Below are positions 30,153 to 42,400 of a DNA stretch of 64,000 bases, piece after piece. This DNA comes from Earliella scabrosa (Eukaryota; Basidiomycota; Agaricomycetes; Polyporales; Polyporaceae). Position 1 is the stretch's first letter; the number at the start of each line of letters is the position of its first letter. The notes beneath the pieces are model-generated. The model was given only the letters and a program-made list of their open reading frames with translations. It did not search any database and was not told the DNA's origin. Made by a program: the position numbers and the translations under genes. The stretch lies in contig JABYQQ010000011.1 in NCBI GenBank assembly GCA_022605405.1, forward strand, positions 434,001 through 498,000, in the 5' to 3' direction.

Positions 30153-32670
30153 ATGTCTCAACCATCCAAACATCGTCGTTTCCTCAGGGCTGAGCCGACG
30201 CCAGAAGCTGTGGATCGCGTTACGGAGTTGAGCAGCGAACTATACTATGCATGGCAAGAACGCCCTACCGTCGACTCTTCTTCCCGACCGAGGTGGAATG
30301 CGGAGTTTACGATGGCCTGCAAAAAATTGGTCAGGGTTCTTGGTAATTACAAGTTTCGCCAGCTCCCGCCTTTCGTGATTGGATGCGTTTGGGAGTACAA
30401 CACCCGCTCTCGCAACAACAGTCCCTTCGTCGACGCGGACGCTATAGAAGAGGCGTCTGACATATGGCATCCTGCGTTCGATCCAGATACCGGACGGAGC
30501 CTACACTATCAACCTGCTCAGGATGGTCCAGTAGTGCTACGAGCACGGCACGAACTGCAGAATGTATGGTGGGACATATACAGTGCGTGGACATGCCTCT
30601 TCGGTTTCTACTATTTGTTGACTGTGGCTCGGTCACCACCCCGGCGTGCTCCTTACGTTTTGTACTTTTCCCAGCATCTCCTCCCCGCTCGCAATCAAAA
30701 CCTGGAGACTTTACGGAGGACCGTCCTGCCAAGCCTGACAGTGAGAACGCACAGCAGACCCGCACTCCTCCTCCCGTTCCCCGTACCCGCTCGTCTCCGC
30801 CCGTCGACTGTACGTCTGATGCTGCAGACGGGGCCTCTGCCTCCACCGCTCCTATATGTCATGCTCGGGCACACACGCCGTTGACTGGGAGCGCATCACA
30901 AGCCTCGTCAGGAACGGCAGCTCGCAAGCGCAAACGTTCCTCGTCACACGCGGTCTCCGATGGTGTAGACGGCGGACACCCACGGCGAGGCTCTTCTGCA
31001 GGCAACGCAGCACGTGCCAACGAAATTCCGGAGAACGAGGACGTTCCTGATCATATGTCTTTCGTAAGTGCTATTGCTCCCCTCGGCTTGGGTCACATCT
31101 GAATCTCCCGTAGCCCCTTGGACATGGATGCGACGGCTGCCGCAAGGCTGATGCTGTCTGTGAAGTGGACACCTTTGCCGGGACCGTCTGCGCACATTGC
31201 AAGAAGTATAAAATCAAGTGCAGCTTCATGCAGGTTGCCTCGAAGACGCTTCGCTGCTACCTGATCTGGAGGCTGTGGAAGCAGTCTTCCGATCGGCAGG
31301 CTCCTGCGGTCTTTCTCGCTGACGAATCTGCCTCCGACTCTGCCGCTGCACCAGACTGGTGGCAGGTGCTCCCGGGATCCCAGGGTTCGAGAGGACGTAA
31401 GCGCGCGAAGACGACGGAACCCCGGGGGACATATCCTTCAAAAGCGAAGTCACCATCTCCGACTCAACATCCTGCGACCTCTTCAGCGTTGCGCGCGCGC
31501 ACCGACGCGATCGCCAAGCTCTCGATCCCACGCACCGATTCCAGCGGCGCGGTGAAATCCCCCACTGAAGCCCCGCACCCCGCGCCTCCAATGGCATCCA
31601 CCACCGCAAGTGCTCCAAGACGCTCTGAGCGGATCGCTGCACCTGGGCTTGTCGGCGCCCCCCGTGTTCGTATCACGCCTTCAGAGCCCCCTACGACGGG
31701 GGATGCAAACCTTGTGGAGTCCCTCAGCCGTGCCTCCTCAGGCACACCTTCGAAAGGCTCATCAATGTCTCTCCGAGTTCCAAGACTGAAAGGTGCGTCA
31801 ATGAAGGTTGAACAAGTCCTCGAAACGAAGCCTTACCCACGTGCAGGTTCATGGCGCGATCTTCCCACCCTGGTTCGCGCTCCCGGAGACTCCGCGTCCG
31901 TTCTCCCTCCTGTTTCTCCGCTACTCTCGGCGCTGAAGAAGTCGCGACGGGACCGCGTGACTGAAGAATCCAGTGCAATCCCGGTCATCGACCGCGTGAC
32001 TGAAGAGGTTTCCGGTGCAGTCCTGGCCATCGAACGTCCACCCACTCCTCCTCACACTGCGTTTGAGCCCCGTCCCGCTACCCTCGAACTTGTCCAGGAT
32101 GCTCAGCACGCCTTCTCCGAGGTACAAAATCTTCGCCAGCTATTAGAGCACGCGGCGGACGATGCGGCCGCACTCGTGAAGACTAGCCGCCTACGAGCCC
32201 AGGCCGCCTTGACCAACGTCAGGGATGCCACTTCTGTGTCCGAGGCCGTCTCTGTGGTGGGTTGCCGTCAGATGCAGCTTGCCATCGAGCAGCAGAAGAC
32301 GTCCGAGGTGCTTGAGCGGGTGTGCCGGAGCCTCGCTCTTATTTGCGCGGCGTTCTGGCACTTGCCTCCGATCCCGTTGAACAATCGTGCCTTGACGGAG
32401 ATGCTCGATGTTCTCAGTCAGCTCCGCGAGCTGTATGGCACCGCCCAGGCAAAATTCGACCTTGCACAGGAGCACCTCCAGCCGATACGGACCCAGCTAG
32501 AAGCGGTCCAAACGGAGCAGAGCGCGATCAGCGACTGCCTCAGCCATATCCCCAACGAGATCTCAACATCCGTCTACCCCGTACTCAGCGAGTTCTGCCG
32601 CAACATTGCTGAGAAGATCCGCGAGCCGCTCATCGGCGTTATCTCTCTACTCCGTACCGATAGGGAATAG
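30153..32670 (+). CDS. Zn2Cys6 (GAL4-type)-motif protein, truncated by a MITE insertion
   Basis: Exons 30153-30582, 30675-31063, 31114-31233 and 31285-32670 give about 774 residues. In the third exon, around residues 279-309, the cysteines follow CX2CX6CX9CX2CX6C (CDGCRKADAVC ... CAHCKKYKIKC), the fungal zinc-cluster DNA-binding pattern. Its mid-protein position is unusual, since most such motifs are N-terminal. The N-terminal ~140 residues look like a folded domain I cannot name; after the cluster come a basic Ser/Pro linker and long helical coiled-coil-like segments. The last three codons and the TAG come from the inserted foldback MITE; without it the frame would continue to 33480 (about 900 residues). 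The 31234-31284 intron has a weak GTTGCC donor and could be retained in frame. Confidence 0.72.
32653..32660. repeat. Target-site duplication of the MITE (cgtaccga), left copy
   Basis: Perfect 8-bp match to 33085-33092. Confidence 0.92.
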
Positions 32671-33084
32671 CACGGGTTTTTGACGGGTTTTTGGGCGCCT
32701 ATCTTGTAGCCCTTGCCGAGAGCTTTCGAACGATACCAGATACGTCCAGATTGGACCAAAACTGAGGGAGATATCTCAAAAACGATTCTACAAAGTTTCA
32801 AGTCATTTCATCAAAAATTGTGACCTGGAGCGTGACCGCCGTGTCACGTCTCATCACGGGTCGAAAAACCCGCGGGTTTTTGACCCGTGAGACGCTCGTC
32901 ACAATGATGTGACGCTCCAGGTCACAATTTTTGATGAAATGACTTGAAACTTTGTAGAATCGTTTTTGAGATATCTCCCTCAGTTTTGGTCCAATCTGGA
33001 CGTATCTGGTATCGTTCGAAAGCTCTCGGCAAGGGCTACAAGATAGGCGCCCAAAAACCCGTCAAAAACCCGTGCTATTCCCTA
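32661..33084. mobile_element. hAT-like foldback MITE, 424 bp
   Basis: Almost the whole element is an inverted repeat: arms of about 170-180 bp (ends TAGGGAATAGCACGGG and its complement) around a short, partly palindromic centre. An identical 47-codon open stretch appears on opposite strands in the two arms, so they are nearly identical. A perfect 8-bp duplication flanks it. TAGGG ends and an 8-bp duplication fit the hAT superfamily; it encodes no protein. Confidence 0.9.
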
Positions 33085-33092
33085 CGTACCGA

Positions 33093-33480
33093 CGACGATC
33101 CCGATTCAGAGCGTCGTCAGCTTCTTGAACGTCTTGTACTCTTTGTCTCCCGCCATTCAGATGACATGACATCGACCTCGACCTCGTCCGGGACCAGCTT
33201 CGATTCCGATCGCCAGGGTCCGTTTGGCCACATCCTCAATATGGATGCACGTCTCCGTGCGCTCGAGCAGAAACAGGGGATGGTACCGGAACAAGGACAT
33301 GTCTCGCCTGCGGCGCCTGACGACACATCCTCCGCCATCAAGGCTATGGAAGAGCGACTGGCAAGACTGGAGAGTGCCACGTTTGCGGCAGAGGCTGTAC
33401 AAACATATCTTGACGGGTTTGGGCTAAGTGTGGAAGCTCTGAGACGACTCGGAGAGTCGTCTCTTGCTCGCGAGACGTAA
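33093..33480 (+). pseudogene. Severed 3' coding end of the zinc-cluster gene
   Basis: Begins in the frame interrupted by the MITE: the codon split at the insertion point is GA|C, and the reading continues D-D-P-D-S-E to the stop at 33478-33480. About 129 residues, with a helical segment (DARLRALEQKQG) and EERLARLES coiled-coil-like repeats. Separate translation is unlikely. Confidence 0.75.
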
Positions 33481-33693
33481 TTCGCATTCCCGGGCTGGAG
33501 TTGGGGTGCGGCGGCGAAGTAGTACTTGTACACCGATTGTCCATACATTGGTAGATCATCGAATTCGTGGGTCGCTCTAGCGCCCGGATTGCGACATTGC
33601 CGATCAGCAAGCGAAACATGTGGCAACCTCATGTTTTGCATGCCTTAACACTGCTCCTCGACTCCTCCCGCTTCTTGCCACAGCGAGCATTTC

Positions 33694-34994
33694 ATGATGA
33701 GCGACCGCTCCCATCCCAATCCCTCCTACATGTCCAACCATGCTGAACGTCGAGCAGAAACTGCCGCTTTCATTGTCTCCCTCTATGAGCTCTACCTCGC
33801 CACGCTGAACTCCGGCAGTGCTGAGATCCCGTCCGCCATCAAGCTGCCCCCCTCTCCTCCTCACGTTGGCGAAACTTTGCGGGATGAATGTTGTGTGGTG
33901 GCAAAAATGCTTGCGAAGGCGATGATGAACATCCGTGAGTTCTCTGCAAGCCAGTACCATGTCTCTCTCATGCCCTGGATAAGATACCTTGAACTGGGAT
34001 GCTGCACAGTACGCCGCCGCCATCCCGCAGGTCTCTGACGAAGATCTTCTACTTCGTCAGTTCCCTCCGCTGCCTTCCCTGGAAAAGGTTCTCGGCGCGG
34101 AGCATTTGCCTGTACTGGAGGATCCATGCGTCTTTTGTGACCTCCTAGGGCGGATTCTGGGGTGGTCGTTGCCTTCCATTCTCCCAGAGCGGCATCAGGC
34201 ATGTGCAATACTACCCCTAGAGCCTGCATTCACTTACACTGTAATAGATTATTGTCAGGAACGCTGCCTCGCTGCTTCAAGCGCGTTTCACCACGACTCG
34301 GGTAGAGACCAACGCGCCTCCCAATCTCCAATGGCGAACGGCTGACCGATACTTCACGGAGGGCAAGGATATACGATCGGGTCAAGTTTTCCTAGGCCCT
34401 GCATGGTTTGAGCAGGGACATCCGGTGCGTTAATTTTTCCTACGGAAGCCTAGTTCTACCCGATCTGACGGGCATGTCCAGCCTCCAAAGTACGCTCCCA
34501 TAGTTTTATCAGCAACCAAATCTCCGGAGGCGGCCAAGTGGATGTCGGAGATGCAAGAAACGGGTGGGATATTGGACGGAATCCTTGCCGTAACGCATCC
34601 GGCTCTCTACGAAGCTGGCCGGACGCTGATGCGGGAGGTGCACTCCAGCAATGCCCAGGCCCGCGCAATGGTGGATGCATGGCCGTCGGTATATCATGCC
34701 GTCCACATCATCGTCAACCGGGAGACCCTCCAACATCGAGACAGGAACGGTCTTTTAGGCTGGTTTGATCTCCTCCTCACCGTCGGTACATACGGTGAGG
34801 AGGCCGTTCTTTCCATGCGTTCCTTCGGCGTCAGCGTGCCATATGATAGTGGGTCCATAGTCATGATTCCATCTCGCATTGTGCTTCACAGCGTTCCTCC
34901 GGTCTCCCCGGACAGAATTTGTCTTGCATGGCTCATGAAAGCCGACGTCCTTGCATATCACCGTATTGCTTGCACAGAGTGGTCGCAGATTTAG
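33694..34994 (+). CDS. TET/JBP-type 2-oxoglutarate/Fe(II) dioxygenase
   Basis: Members of this family oxidise 5-methylcytosine or thymine in DNA, using Fe(II) and 2-oxoglutarate in the nucleus. Exons 33694-33934, 33984-34198, 34248-34424 and 34482-34994 give 381 residues. The C-terminal half carries the pattern of mushroom TET/JBP proteins: IVLSATKSPEAAKWM, then ETLQHRDRN with the iron-binding His296-x-Asp298, LLGWFDLLLTVGTYG, the distal His347 (RIVLHSVPP) and Arg356 (PDRICLAW) for 2-oxoglutarate. The iron and cosubstrate ligands all appear present. The intron at 34199-34247 would have to be GC-AG; the nearby GT option creates a stop, so either a rare intron class or a small defect is possible. 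The N-terminal domain is unrecognised. It lies 3.2 kb from the end of a KDZ-Ulp1 transposase gene, matching the known TET/JBP-KDZ association. Confidence 0.82.
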
Positions 34995-37291
34995 CTCATT
35001 AGCACGGTTTACTGCCTTTCCTACCATCGTTTCTTAGGTGTATTCCTCTCCGCCGTGCGCCGCATACTTCCGGTTACCGTCTCAACCATTTCTGTGCCAA
35101 GTAGGTATAACTTAGACAGCTACCGACGCCTTTGCAATGTTGCTCTCTGGAACTAGTGGCCTCCCGGAGTGTATGCCGCCAGATCTACGGCGCTCCGCAG
35201 CAAAGCTCCGCGGGAGCGCTGTAGCCTCTCTCTCGGAGCGCTGGTACGCCAACGCATGGCCTTCTCTGCCCGGCTCCCAAGTCTGCGGAGCTGGGCAAGT
35301 ATTGATAGTATATGCACCGGTTGTTGCTCTACAACCTCCGACGTCTTGTCTGAATTGAGGCGGACCATGCTCACTACTCCTCCAAAGCATCCAACGGCAT
35401 GACTCCGCAGTTATCGTGACTGTAGATACGCCACCCACGAGCCTTTGTACTTCTTACGAACTGGCAGGTCCGGTTACCGGTCGTCTAGCCGTCACCTGCC
35501 CGTCATCTTTGGGACTCCTCTCACCCTCGGTTTACCGTCTTCTGGGTCTCCGGTGTCAGATATAGGTCTCCGGAGTTAGCTATCTGCACGTCCCGGCTTC
35601 ATATGCACTACTGGAGGCGCAGCGTATTCGGACATGCCTCATTAGCTCGTGAATACACTCAGCCTGGCAGCACTACGTCCTCAAAGCTCGGAAGTAATTC
35701 CGGAGCTTGTGCACACGGTCTTCGAGCCAAGACCGCTGTTCCAACCCGTTGGCCCCTTCTAGTACTCTCCTTGCGGATATACACAGATACAGGCAATGCT
35801 GCCAAAGCTTTCATCATTGTACAGTGTCTAAGTGCTTCTCGTCTCCATTCATCAGGCAACGCTCGGCCCCCCCTTTATATCGTGCCGTGTAGTGCCCACT
35901 TCAATCTATGTAGTGTGATATTAAGGGCTATAGAACGCTATAGCCAGGCCCTCAATGACCATATCCAGCAATTCCGAGCTTCGGGACCGGTTTCCATTGG
36001 ACGCTTGCATCACACATGGATTATTCCGAACTGATATCATAACACACGTAAAACTGGAGTACATGTATCTATGCGATACACATGAAGTAGCGGACGGTAT
36101 CATACTAGTACATACCACGCAGACTGCACTGCAAACCATGGGAACGGTCACCAAGCAAAAACTCGAACATACCTTCGCGACCTCGACTGCACGGACACGC
36201 CTTCACATTGCCGTGCCACGACACGACCCGCAGAAGCAGAACGGAGACCTGTCAGTATCGTAAGGCGTCAGTATCGTGGTAAATCCAAACAAGGGACGGG
36301 AATAGACATACCGGTTGAGTGCTGCGTCCTTCAGTGCAACCTGGTCAGCGTGAACGATGTGTCACTATAGCAGATGCGGGCAAGTCTGAGAGACACATAC
36401 TAATTTTGCGGAGGATGAGGCCCGAGCCGCAACTGCAGCGGTGGGCGCAACGGCGAAGGCGCGCTCGAAGACTGGAACAGATACGTAACTGGCATGCCTC
36501 GTCAAACCAAAACCCGCGCCCTCGCCATCGCAAAGTTGTCGTCAGATAGGGGCCCGATAGGCACCGGTCCGCCAGGAGGAAGTATGTTGGGCGTCGGGTC
36601 CCATAAGGGGTTCTGCGTTGATGTTCACCTCGTAGAGGACCGAGGTTCGCAGGCGGCGATACCTTCCCGGACACCTCCGCGCGCAGCTGTTCCATCATGA
36701 CCGTGTCCTCGGGCGGTGAGAGCGGGAGTGGCTGTAGTGCGGCGTAAGCGGTCGTGGGCGAGAACGGGGTGACATCAGGGAAGATGGACGAGTTCTCGCT
36801 GAAGGCGCGAGCGCACACGTCTGAGACTCACCCAAACCGGACGTCACACGTGAATTGAGCTGAGAGTCTTGTGCATGTATGTGGCTGTAGGATACAGAGT
36901 GTGAGCTCGATACACATTCTACAAGGGTATGTTGCACAAAAGGCGGTCTGGCGGGTGACTCACGGGACGACGGCGATAGCACACTTGTTTTGGGCCTTGG
37001 TAGAAGGGGTCTTGACGGCGTACCAAGGAGAGCCCCACTAGCAGCAGCAGGAAGAGGAAGGGAGACACCAACAAGCAGATGGAGGACGGTATGTAGGTAG
37101 GGAAGGTGAAGAGGGTGAACATCGACTAAGTCGAACATGGGCAGCGCTCTTGAGAATGCGATTCAAGCGGAGTCTCAAGTGCCGGCAGCCATGCGAACGT
37201 TTTGCGCTAAGTTCTTGTAGACGGCGTCTGCCGTCACCGAAGTATTCGTGCGCCACGTACTGTAGACCCTTCCTTCCATTCGACCACCATC
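34995..37291. other. 2.3 kb without a confident gene; possible exon debris
   Basis: No complete gene could be assembled. On the minus strand, 36,600-36,830 has an exon-like frame (SENSSIFPDVTPFSP, then QLRAEVSGKVSPPANLG), and 36,860-37,130 another Ser/Pro-rich one, but I found no consistent start and splice set. Confidence 0.45.
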
Positions 37292-38085
37292 ATGTCCTCC
37301 TTGAGCCCTGCTGGATGTGAACCTCCGTATGATTGCGTCTCTCCTGCCGACGTGGCTACGTGGTCCGCTCGACATGAGATTCTGCTCATAGCCTGGCGAA
37401 TCGGTCAAGCACTACAAGCGCTCCCTCTCGACCCCGACAGCTTGACTGTGTCACGTTGGAATCATGGCATCGCACGCGAACTTGTGAGTTGTTTCAGGCT
37501 TATTAGCTGACCCCACATCCCTCGGCTCAATCGGCATGGGACGATTCCGCAGTGGATCGCGATCGGCGCGATGGGGTTAGAGGGATCGACGATGATCGCT
37601 GCTGGAAAGAACGAAACACCCCGCCCGTGCCGGCCAATGAAGCTCCTCCTCAGTCACGTCGAGTGGAAAGCCTGCAGGAGCATCCGATTCGACGTGCAGG
37701 CTTTCGACATACCCGCGCACATTAGCATGGTCGCAAGCATCGCCGACCGCGTCGAATTCGTCTCCCTCGATTTCCTCTGGAGTCACCCGAAGTGGTGGAC
37801 ATGGGGGGCGGCGGGTCCCGAGGAACATAAGACCCCTGGGTGGTGGACTCAGCCTCAGTCATTCGTGGTGAGTACTGCTTTTTTGGAGCGATACAGCGTA
37901 TGTGACCCTCCCCGGGCCCTCAGCCATACCCTATGCCGGCTCACGCCTCCGACCTTGCCGATCTGCAACAAGACTCCGAGAGTGTACAGAAGGACATAGA
38001 GAGCATGATTCGTGGTCGATTGGAGTTGATAGCCATATTGAAGCGTGGCATCCGAGAGCTTGAGCGGGAGTCGGGCGGAGCGTAG
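37292..38085 (+). CDS. Small protein of unknown function
   Basis: Three exons (37292-37483, 37553-37867, 37924-38085) give 222 residues with all junctions in phase 0. The N-terminal part is helical (WSARHEILLIAWRIGQALQ); the middle is rich in Trp (FLWSHPKWWTWG); the C-terminus is a charged helix (QKDIESMIRGRLELIAILK) likely to form a coiled coil. I recognise no domain. It is convergent with the KDZ-Ulp1 gene, the two stop codons lying 145 bp apart, and may be a passenger gene of the same mobile unit, though nothing in its sequence shows that. Confidence 0.62.
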
Positions 38086-38230
38086 CCACTTAGGTATCTT
38101 GTCATGTACGGTTTTTTGACGCGCCAAGAACGTCCGAATGCACGCTGTATTGCAATCTATCATAGGCGGGAGCCGTGTATGACGGTCTACAGTTCCATTA
38201 CGCAACGAATCATCCCTAACGTGATACATG

Positions 38231-39436
38231 TCAACCGGAAGGCGCCTGGGTTGTCTTCATTAGTAGGATGTTAAGTAGTCGTGCACGGAATCTGGCTATG
38301 TCGTTCTCCGAGATAGATATAGATTCGTAGCCCCGAATGAGCGCCGCTACAAAGGCCAGACTCCACACACCGCAGTCAACGCCGTTGGTCTGCAACGGTG
38401 TTTCAGGGCTCTGAAGCAGCACGATGAGTAGTGGCGCTTTCCGGATAGTCATAACACTCACAATTAGCGGATACGCGCACCACCGACCTTCAAGGCTGGG
38501 AGGACTGTATCCATGTTCTCGGGCGAGACGGTGCAGTTTGTGAACGAGGTTCAGAACGAGCTATAACTAAGTTAACGCCTGTAATGATGATGATGCAGAC
38601 ACCAGGCTCACCTTGATCTCATTCTTCCAGGAGTTCTTGTCGCCAAAGCTGTCAAAGTATGCAATCCGACGCGTCTGGAAGTACACCACCGCGACCTCCC
38701 AGTGCTGCTTTGCCGGCTGGTGGATGGGGAAAACCCACATGTCCTTCTCCCAGAAACGGGAGGTATGGTAGTTGCGCCAATATGACTCATCTGTGGCTTT
38801 GTTGCTACGTTGCTGTGACATCGCGAAGCTCGAGATAAACGCGGGATTTCCGTGGGTCGTCGCGGCGCCGCCAAAGTACCGGAGCAGGAGTTGAATACAG
38901 CCGTTGATACAGTCGTCGTTGAGCCACGAGCTGGGGTTTCGGAGTCGTTCAACGTCCGCCGGAGCGAAGTGGATATCTTTGAGGTTGGGATCGGGATGAG
39001 CCAGGAAGCGGGAGTTGTCCAATCTAGCCCCGGCTGGCCTCGGCAAGTGAGGGAGAGCGAGGGAGACGTCAACGGATACCCGATACTAGCGCGCACTGTC
39101 AGCTCGCTCTCAACTCGAGTGAAGAGGATCATACATACCGGATCAGGCTCCTTCGCCATTCTGATATTGATCTCAAACATGGTTGGGTCTATCGCGTGAT
39201 GGACCGGAGACGCAGGGGATGGGGAAGTCGGACGGGTGAGGACAGCTGTGGAGCCTGAGCTGACTGTATCGGATAAGCTGAGTGGGGGATTAACGTTTTG
39301 CTGGGTTGGCGGGCACTCGGAACGGTCGACAAAGAGATCAATGTCCAGGTTCCGAGTCCAAGAGAACGTAGGAGAAGCTGGAGCCGAAGAGGAATACGGC
39401 GCAGGACGTGGAAGTACGTCCTCGTTGAGGGTAGGA

Positions 39437-39467
<31 letters not shown>

Positions 39468-42400
39468 TGATAAGCTGTTCAATGGTGTCTCGAGCCAGGA
39501 CTGTCTCGGAATCGAAGTACGTTGCTTCCGGATCCTGCCGGTCATCGTTGTCGTCCCCATCCTGGAAAGTGAAGTGCACCCATGTAAGCGCTTTGGGCTG
39601 TGCGGTGCCTGAGACTCGCTCCGCGATCCGAATAGCCTCTTCCGTCTTTGAGGCGAAGCGCAAATGTGAAGCAAGTGGTGTGCGCCACCGGGCTTGGAGC
39701 AAGAGAAGCTCAGCCTTCCGCTGCTCCAGCAGAAACATGATCGGCTGGACTACAAAGAGTTAGCGTTCCAGCAGCGTAAGAGAACGTCAGAATTGAGTTT
39801 ACATCGCGGTGTCCTGAGTGCAAGTTCTACCGCCGCAAGTTCGCGACCGTACCAGCGACAGAGGTTGTCGGCTTCTTCTCCGAGGCGTTTTCGCTCTTCC
39901 AAGCATCGATCTCTTGCAAGCATTGCGCGTATTCCGCGGCGTACATCCGGATCGTTCAACCAACGCGGACGAGGATCAGACGTAAGCGGTGTAATCCATA
40001 CGTCTGTGAGAAGACTAGGGTCTTCTCGTAGCGTCCCTAGCTCGACCGGGAGGGGACCGGGTAGCGGAATGTCCCACTTCTTCTTGTATTGCTTTCGAAG
40101 TTCTTCGCAGTAGTTGTTGAACTTGCGGATGGCCGTCAGAAGTGCAGGCGTGCGTTTTGAGATGGCCTTTCTCGTTTGTTGATGCAGTTTGGTGCCTGTG
40201 TTTACGTTAGCATGTTGTTGGGAATGGTCGGAGCTACCGGCGTACCTAATGGTTGGTCACGACCTCCAGCCGCTCGATCCAACTTATCCCACTCGAAAAA
40301 GCTCCCAATCGCCCGTTTGCGAATGTTGATCTTCAGATCACGAGCCATGATTAGAGTGCGGACGAAAGGTAGTGGAAGCTCTCGGAGTTCAGGGAAGTCG
40401 TCTGGAACGTTGAGGGATGCGTACAGCTGCTCAACTTTTTGCATGGTGCGAGCATGCGACTGCTGTAGGTCCTTGATGAGCTCGTGTGCTGCTGGATTTG
40501 CGTCGTGTGCCGCGACGCTAGCCTCAACCGTCCTGACGTGCTTCTGGATATCGTCTAGCTCGGCCTGCAGGTTGAGCACGGTGTCGAGTTCTCTTTTCAA
40601 GCGAGCCGGAGCGTCTTCAAATTAAGGTATGAACATAAGCGCAGCAACGTTGACTGGTCTGCACACTCACGGTTCCGGAGCGAGAGCTGTGCGGCACGCT
40701 GTAATTGCCATTGCTGCCGGAGCTCCGGAAGCGCAATGCCAAGCTCCTCAAGTTCCTTGTTAGCCGTAGCCGAGCGAGCCTCAACTCCGTTCTTGAGACG
40801 AGAGCGATGCCAATTGCCCAGATCTTCGCGAGCAGTCGCATTGACCGCATCGGCATGTCGGTCTAAATACCAGATCCGGCGAGATCTCTGACGTTCAATG
40901 GTAAACGACAATTCCACCCCTCCCGATGATTTGTAAACTCACCCCGGAGGTTCGCGTGACACCTATCAACTTCCGGAACTTTGACCATACCCGTTCGGTC
41001 CCCTCGCCTTCGGTGAGCCCAAGACCCTCTCTCAGTCTAGGGTTGTAAACTAGCTGACAAGACCATTGGTGCCCATATGCGTGCATGACTGAGGTGGCGA
41101 AGACCAGACGTTCGACGATGCTTTGCGGAAGGAGGTCGTACTATGACTCAGGTGAGGCTACTAGTAACCCCTCAAAGTGTAAGAGTCATAAGAACATACC
41201 AGGTGCAGGCTACGGCTGAGGACGCAACCAATGTCGTAGAATACCCCGACAGTGGCCTGCTGAGGAAGTAGTGCCATAAAATGCTCTAGCAATGCAATGC
41301 CGTACTTTTGCTGCTCCCCCGGAGTGTCGACATTGGCTAGGAAGAGCACAATGTCGTGTCGGCAGACCAACGCCATGAGTCCGGTGTCGTCAAACTTGAC
41401 GCCATGCGTCTTGGCCTTCTTCTCGTCCGCTGCCTCAAACGACTTCTCGCATTCATCAAGAGCCGCGTCGGGCACCTCACAGGCGTACTTGCGCGGCGCG
41501 GTCTTCCGTGCGGCATCGATCCGAGAGCCGACTGCGTCCACCTCGGCCTTCGAGACGAAGTATTTGGGCTCGTGGAACCAGGGGCTATCACCGGCGGCGA
41601 CGTTATGGCGTTGACTAAATGTTGCATCAATAGCAACGTGAATGTCTCCGCCATCCCTGGATGCGTGAGCAAATCGAGTAGAGCAGACGTTAGGTGTACT
41701 CAAAATCTAATACAAGCACACGCACGTGTCGAAGTTTCGGCCAAATTTGGTTCCACCGAAGCATGCCGGACAGCGTTTCTGCAGAATGCGATCGCAGCTT
41801 CCTGCGGTCAGTTTGACGGGTTGATTCCCGGTAATGCTCTGTGTACGCGGGGCGGCTGTGCATCCATCCGATTCTTCACCACCCATGTTAGCGGCGGACT
41901 CCAAGCGGGCTGAATGGCTGTGTGAGGGTCTGCCGGGAGGTCTGGTCGAGGGTTGGCGCGCATGTCCGGTTGCAGGTCCGTCCGGAGGTGGGTGTGGGTG
42001 CTCGGTCGGACGCTGGTCGGGAGGTCGGCGTGGGGGCTCGGTCGGAGGCTGGTCGGGAGGTCGGCGTGGGTGTTCGCTCGAGGACTCACAATGGTGTGAG
42101 GAGGAGGGCTCTTGATCGCGTCTGCTAGAACGTCTGATAGAGTCATCGTACGGGCCCTCGCCTTGACCTCCGCTCAATGCATCGCAGGGACGTCCGGGAT
42201 GACCGCGGCTTAGATCGTGTTCTGCGGGACCCGCCTGATGTTGCTCCGGTAGTGCTTGCAGGTTTGATGGCACACTGGGTATGCCGGAGCCTTGATCCAT
42301 CCGACCGGAGCTCTGAGGAGAACTCACGGAGTCTACCAATTTATAACCGCATCAGCAAACAGCGGAGGTACGATACCGGCGCATAGGGTGGAGCATGTAC

